This document shows, piece after piece, positions 56,801 to 62,800 of a stretch of DNA of 64,000 bases (positions within the stretch are counted from its first letter, which is position 1; each line of letters begins with the position of its first letter). The translations under genes were made by a program, and so were the position numbers. The notes under the pieces were generated by a model, which ran no database searches, was not told the origin of the DNA, and saw only the letters and a list, made by a program, of their open reading frames with translations. The stretch comes from Pollenia angustigena (Eukaryota > Arthropoda > Insecta > Diptera > Polleniidae), in NCBI GenBank assembly GCA_930367215.1, contig OV884060.1:179687253-179751252 (forward strand). The letters run 5' to 3'.

Positions 56801-59800
56801 ATTTCAAAAATTGTATAATAACCTGAATTTTTGACAGTTATATGACCAATGGTTACGTTTTATATATCAAAATATCGGAAATTTTTAGTAGAACATATTT
56901 TATAAAAAACTCGGGAAAATCGGTTCAGATACAAAAAAGTTATGACCAAATTTTTTTTTTAAATACCCAACTTTCGGGAACCATAGATCTCCCCGAGTCC
57001 AAGCTTTATAACTTAAGTAAATGGTAAATTTCTTCTTCAACCATCGGTATATAAATCTGCCAAATCGGTTAAAAAATGGCAGAGTTATAACCGAAATACT
57101 GAATCCACAAAAATTACTCTATTTTATAATTAACTTTGTTAAAATATATATTTACAAGTTTATATAAATGTTTATATGTATATAAATATAACTTAAGTAA
57201 ATGGTAAAATTCTTCCTTACCCTGCCTTTACACATGCAAGTAGTGGCATGCCACTGTTGTATACATATTATCAAAGAAAATTTGTTCGAAATAGTCGAAT
57301 CTCATGCCATTAACTTTTGTGATTACACATGCCACTGCGAGTTCATTTTCAAAATGTCGTAGAAGCGTCAACTTGAGCAATTTTGTTTACTTCTCAAATT
57401 AAAAAAAAAGTACCAGAAAACAAAATAGAGTTACCGAGTTAATCATAATAGCAAATTTTTTGGGAAATTTTTTCATTTATTTATATTAGCATTATTTTAA
57501 CGATATTAATGCTCTATTATTAACAAACTTGCTTTTATTTATGCGCGTTTTTTAAAAATTAATCATAATAATAATAATAATTCTTTATTAAGTTAAAACT
57601 TCAATAACAATTTGACAACAATCCAGTAAATGTGAATTAAATTTTTAACAGGGTAACATTGCTTATCGTTTTGACATTTAGTGGCATGCAAGTGCCAAAT
57701 TTCCACTCGCATGCAATTTTTGCTGCCACTGGAGCTGCCATTGCGAAAAATGTGAGTGTATTAGTAAAAAAGTGTGAGTGTATTGAGTTTTTCGAACTGG
57801 CAGTGGCATGTGTAAATGCTAGGTTAACACGTCGGTATATAAAACTATCAAATCGGTTAGACAATGGGTAATTTATGAGCAAAATACTCAAAAAATGGGC
57901 TAAAAAACATCAAAATTTTTATAAAAACCTAAATTTTAGGGCTGCTATACGTCCTATGGATATGACTTATATATCAAAATGTCGGAAATTTGTATGAGTT
58001 ATAACAGAAATACTGGGGTCTAATCACCGCATACGACATCGAGCAAAATTCATCGAAATTATTTATTTTGGTATCTTGAAACTCGATTTCGAATGAAATG
58101 TATTGAATTTGAAATAATAGCATTCGACATCGAGTAACTCGACATTACATTTATCGAGTTTTCATTCGATACGCCAGTGTCTATCGTATGCAAAAAAATT
58201 CAAAAAAATTACTCTTTTTATACCCTTCACCGAAGGTAAAAAGGTATATACAATATTGATCCTACACCCTATAAAGTACATGTATTCTGGGCCCTTATGA
58301 AAAGCGAAGTTCAAAACCGGTTGTCTCTTATTTAAAAAAAAAATATTTACCAGTTTTATTTAGTTTTTGTCTAGTTGCTCTGTATTCTGCTCGCACAATG
58401 GTGAAGGGTATATAAGATTCGGCACAGCCGAATATAGCACTGTTACTTGTTATATTTAGTTTTTATGAAAAATTCAGGCTTTTCTATTAAAAATCAATAA
58501 GAATAATGTTAAATTTTGTCCATAAAAAACTTCGGATTTCTCTTAAACATAAACATTTTCTAATGGTACACTTTGATACAAACAATGTACTTGTTGAAAA
58601 ATATATCTTCAAGCACATTGAAAATTCTTGTATGGCTGATTTTTGTGTTATTTAATTGTCTTTTTATTTCCAGTCGGCGCCCGTTCAACCACGTATGCCT
58701 CAATCAATTGGCAATCTCAGATCAATGATGCAAGGTTAATACACATTTTTTTATAATATTTTCTTCTATTTAACTACATGGTAATAACAAGCATTTTGTT
58801 GTTTCTCATTTTTCCTTCTTTTGAAGGTATTCATTTACAAAATAATCGCATTCCCTTTACTGGTCTCCCCTATCAACAACAACAACATCACCACCATCAT
58901 CAACAACCCCCTCCACCATTATCAACTATCTCTGGCATGCCTGCAACAGCAGGTTCCTATAATGGCTTACCCGGTGTAATACCGTCAATAGCGCAACCAC
59001 AATTTAATAATTTTAATCCCCGCTATCAACGTCCATCACCCACACAATTAAGTGCGATGAACATGCCACAGCAACAAACACCACTTTCGCCGCCCAGACG
59101 TACCACTCCTGCAACTTTCAAATCGAACACTCTGTCGGTGGGTCAAGTATACGATGTGAGCGTAAGTTTTGTAGAAAATGGTCCATTCTTGTTTTCCGTC
59201 CAGCTGGTAACGCATCAAGAAGATTTGACCGATATGATGAATCAAATTGAAAAGGTACATTTGAAACAGTTCAGTGATAAACCAATGTTGGGTACTGCTT
59301 GCATAGCACGCTACAGTGAAGATGGTCAGCTCTATAGAGCCCTCATAACGGGTGTGCAACCAACGGCCTGTAAAGTGGCCTATATTGATTACGGCAATGC
59401 AGAGTTGGTGCATTTTAGAGATTTATATGAAATACCAGATGAATTTTTGAAATTCAAAGCTTTTGCCATACGTTTCACTTTGTCGGGTCACAAAGAACTA
59501 GAACCAATTGATGACAGCTTGAAGAAGGCCTTTAAGGACTTGGTTATCTACAAAAATTGTAAATTAAAAGTTATGCCTTTGGAGGGACCTCCGTTGGTCC
59601 AGTACTGTGAGTTGTACTTACAAGAAAAAAATATTTTACATGTTTTAAAACAAATCCAAAAAACACGTTTGGTTTACGCCAAAGCTGAAGCTTTACGCAA
59701 CAATGATATAGTAGAAATACGTTATATAGATTCCCCCAAGAATTTCTACGTGCAAAAGGTGGACAATATATCAGCCTTTGAAAAACTTATGGACGATATG

Positions 59801-62800
59801 TTTTTGTATTACAATAAAAATCAAAATGTACCCAATCATTTGGCTTTAGGTGCTCCCTGTATTGTGAAATATGATAATGAGTGGTATAGAGCAGAAGTTA
59901 TGAGAGCAGATTCCACAGCAATCATAGTCAGACATGTAGATTTTGGTTACGAACAAAAGGTTACCAAAAATTTGCTTAGTACTATAGCCGAAAAACACTT
60001 AAAATTGCCCAGACAAGCCGTACAATGCTGCCTTAAGGGTTTTGAAAATAACGAATTGAGCAAAGACTTGGCTACCACACAATTTGAAATGCTGGCCGAA
60101 GAATCCAATCGTCAAAGAAGATCCTTTACCGTCAAAGTATTTCGCATACAGCCGGATGGTGTTAACCTCGTTAATTTGTGTACCAAAGATCTGAATGTCA
60201 TGAAAAAATTATATAAATTGTCTATGCCTTTTGAACAATATTTGACATTGGAAAGAGAAGACTTCAATTTGCATGCTACTGCCGGGCATCAGGGTCAAAA
60301 TGGTCATTATAAAGCACATTTGGAAAATGGCAATAAAACTCCATCAATTGCTTCTTCGACAGATGTTACTTCTATGCATTCGAATAAAAAGGGTCACATA
60401 CTTAATTCCACTACTCTGCATAGTGAAGAACAACGTCTGCAACAAAAGCAGCAACAACAACAACAACAGCAACAAAAATCCATTCGTAATAACAACTTTA
60501 ACAACCAGAGTTATGCAAACTCTCTGAGCAATTCGGAATGGGATAAACAAAGTTCAAATAGTTCCTTAACAACCGAGAATAGAGATTCACGTTCTAGTTC
60601 CAGTGAATTTAAGCAGCAACAGCAGGGTCAACGTAGACAAAACTATTATAAAAATTATCCCTCAAATAAACAGCAACAGCAGTACCTACCCAGCTCAAAC
60701 AATTCGGTTTCCAGCGATAAGCGTAGCACAACAAGCAGCTACAATAACCAAAGACCTTCTTCAGCGAACAATTCAAATACACCGCCAAGATTCCAAAAAC
60801 AACAGCAAAATAAACAAAGCTATCAGCAACAACAGAGTCCCCCACGCCAGCATAAGCAACAACAGCAGCAACAAAATCAAAGGCCACAAAATGCTCCACA
60901 AGGTTTCTCACAGCAAGCCAAACACAAGGACAGCAATCAGTTAAACAATAGTAACAAGTCTTCCTCAAACACAAGTGAAGCTTCCAAAAAATCTCAGGAA
61001 CAAATTAATAAAAATCCAGTTGAACCCTTGGCAACTAACAGTACCCAGCAACAGCCAAAAGAAAAACTCACCACCTACACTTTTGTACCACTCAATAAGG
61101 CCTTCCCTATAAAACCATTGGAAACACCATGTCGCGAGGAAGTAATTATATCCTGGTGGATATCCCCTCATCAATTTTATACTCAATTGAAATCGAGATC
61201 CACTGAGTTCGAGCGTTTTATGAAAGATATTCAACAATTTTATCATAAACTGCCCTTGCAACAACTACAACTTAAAGTAGGTTCATATGTAATGGCGCGA
61301 CAACGCAAGGATAATATTATTTATCGTGCCCGCATTATGGCCTGCAATCAAATGTTGCGTAAATACAAAGTACATTTCGTGGATTTTGGTAACCAATACA
61401 CCGTGACTTCGGAGGATATTTGGCAAGTGGAAAAACGTTTTGCCGATTTTCCCATTATGGCCTATTTGTGTGGCTTCGATGGTATCGTATCAAACTACGA
61501 TCATCTTTATATAATTGATCGCATGGATAAGTATTTGCCCCAGGGTGTAACATTGCAATGCGAATACATTGAATGGAACAATCATGATTTGTACTACGTC
61601 AATGTGAAAGTGAATAAGGTATCTCTTAAACAGACACTTAGTTCGGAAGGTTTAATAACTGAAATATGTCCTGGTAAGTTAATGATTTTTTGGCTTTTAT
61701 CATTAAAAAATTTATATTGTCTGCTTTTTTAAGAACTCCGTTTGGATTTACTGGCTGGCCAACAAATACGTACCAAAATAACTTCCATTAATAATATGCT
61801 TAATTTCAAAATTCAAGTACCCTTTTATGGTTGTGATAACATGTCACACATTGAAATGTTGTGTTCATACGATGATGTACGATTTGTTAAATCCAATCAA
61901 GATATTGCACGAAAATTCAAGCAGTTTTATGAAGGCAAATCATGTGTGGTTAATATTAAGGATATTAATGATAATAAAGTGTAAGTAAAATCGCGCTAAT
62001 ATATGATTCAAAGAAACTTTTTTGACGCTTTCTCTTTTGCTGAAAAGAAAAGATTTTGTTTTTGTTTTTTCTTTAAAGATTTTAAAAACTTCTGGCAGAC
62101 GAATTATTCTGTAGAAAACTTCTTGTAGAAAAACTTTTAATAGAAAATTTCTTTAAAATTAATTTCTCTACAGAAACTTTTTGTACAGTTATTTTTATAG
62201 TGAAATTTGAGAAAGAATTACTGCCTGTATTTAGAACACGAATAAAAAACTCTCTTGTTTAAATTTTGAAATTTTGTTTTTATTTTTAATGTATGTAAAA
62301 CGAACAAGTTTTGCGCTCGTGTTCTAAAAAAGATTGTAGTATTAAAAAAAAAAAAAATTATAAAAAAAAATTTATTCACAGACTTCTACTGCGTCCTCTG
62401 ATGCCTTTACTTAAAGAAGACTTACCCTGGTATATTTGTACCCCACCCATCTTATTGGAAAGTTTTAATGTGCGTGTTGTATATGTTCCAACTCCATACC
62501 GTTTGTTTGCACAAATTGTTGCGACTGAAATGGAAATGGCTCAATTATTAGATGACATGTTTAATTACTACGAGAATGAAGGTAAAACTTAATTTTTTAC
62601 TCTATCTTACATAAATATAAAACAATTTTCTTTTCTTTAAACACTTTTTAGGGACTTTACTCCAAACATATGATTTGGAACAGGTATGTGCTGCTAAAGG
62701 TAGTGATGGCAACTGGTACCGCGCACGCATACAAAACAACCAAAACCCTGAAGGTCCATTCGAGGTAAATTTCTTTGATTATGGCAACACAGAGCCGATT

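Larger units (their letters stand above)
56274..58335. repeat. large inverted repeat, about 110-bp outer arms
   Basis: AGAGACAACAACCGGATTTG...GGTGTAGGACCTTCGGTGAA (56274-56370) is inverted at 58220-58335. A second inverted pair (TGCCAAATCGGTTAA-type, GAACCATAGATC-type) spans 56390-57110. Just outside, 58405-58455 has TTCGGCACAGCCGAA then GTTACTTGTT, the end of a common dispersed repeat. Confidence 0.55.
51658..58673 (+). other. tud: tud intron 3, 7.0 kb, nested mobile elements
   Basis: Donor ATT|gtaagt, acceptor tatttccag. It holds three adjacent MITE-like elements (51.95-52.76 kb), a foldback nest (52.86-55.69 kb), a TAA-flanked MITE, a large inverted repeat and a MITE within it. 51658-51949 and 58460-58673 hold nothing recognisable. 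Confidence 0.75.

Noticed and set aside
58778..58826. ATG start for a separate 984-codon gene
   Set aside because: A splice acceptor at 58826 and the matching phase of exon 4 show this is an internal exon of tud; the ATG lies in the 92-bp intron.
59048..59413. Antisense ORFs within tud exon 5 (also 60344-60550, 60609-60974, 60965-61264)
   Set aside because: Shadows of the coding strand and of the CAA/CAG repeat.
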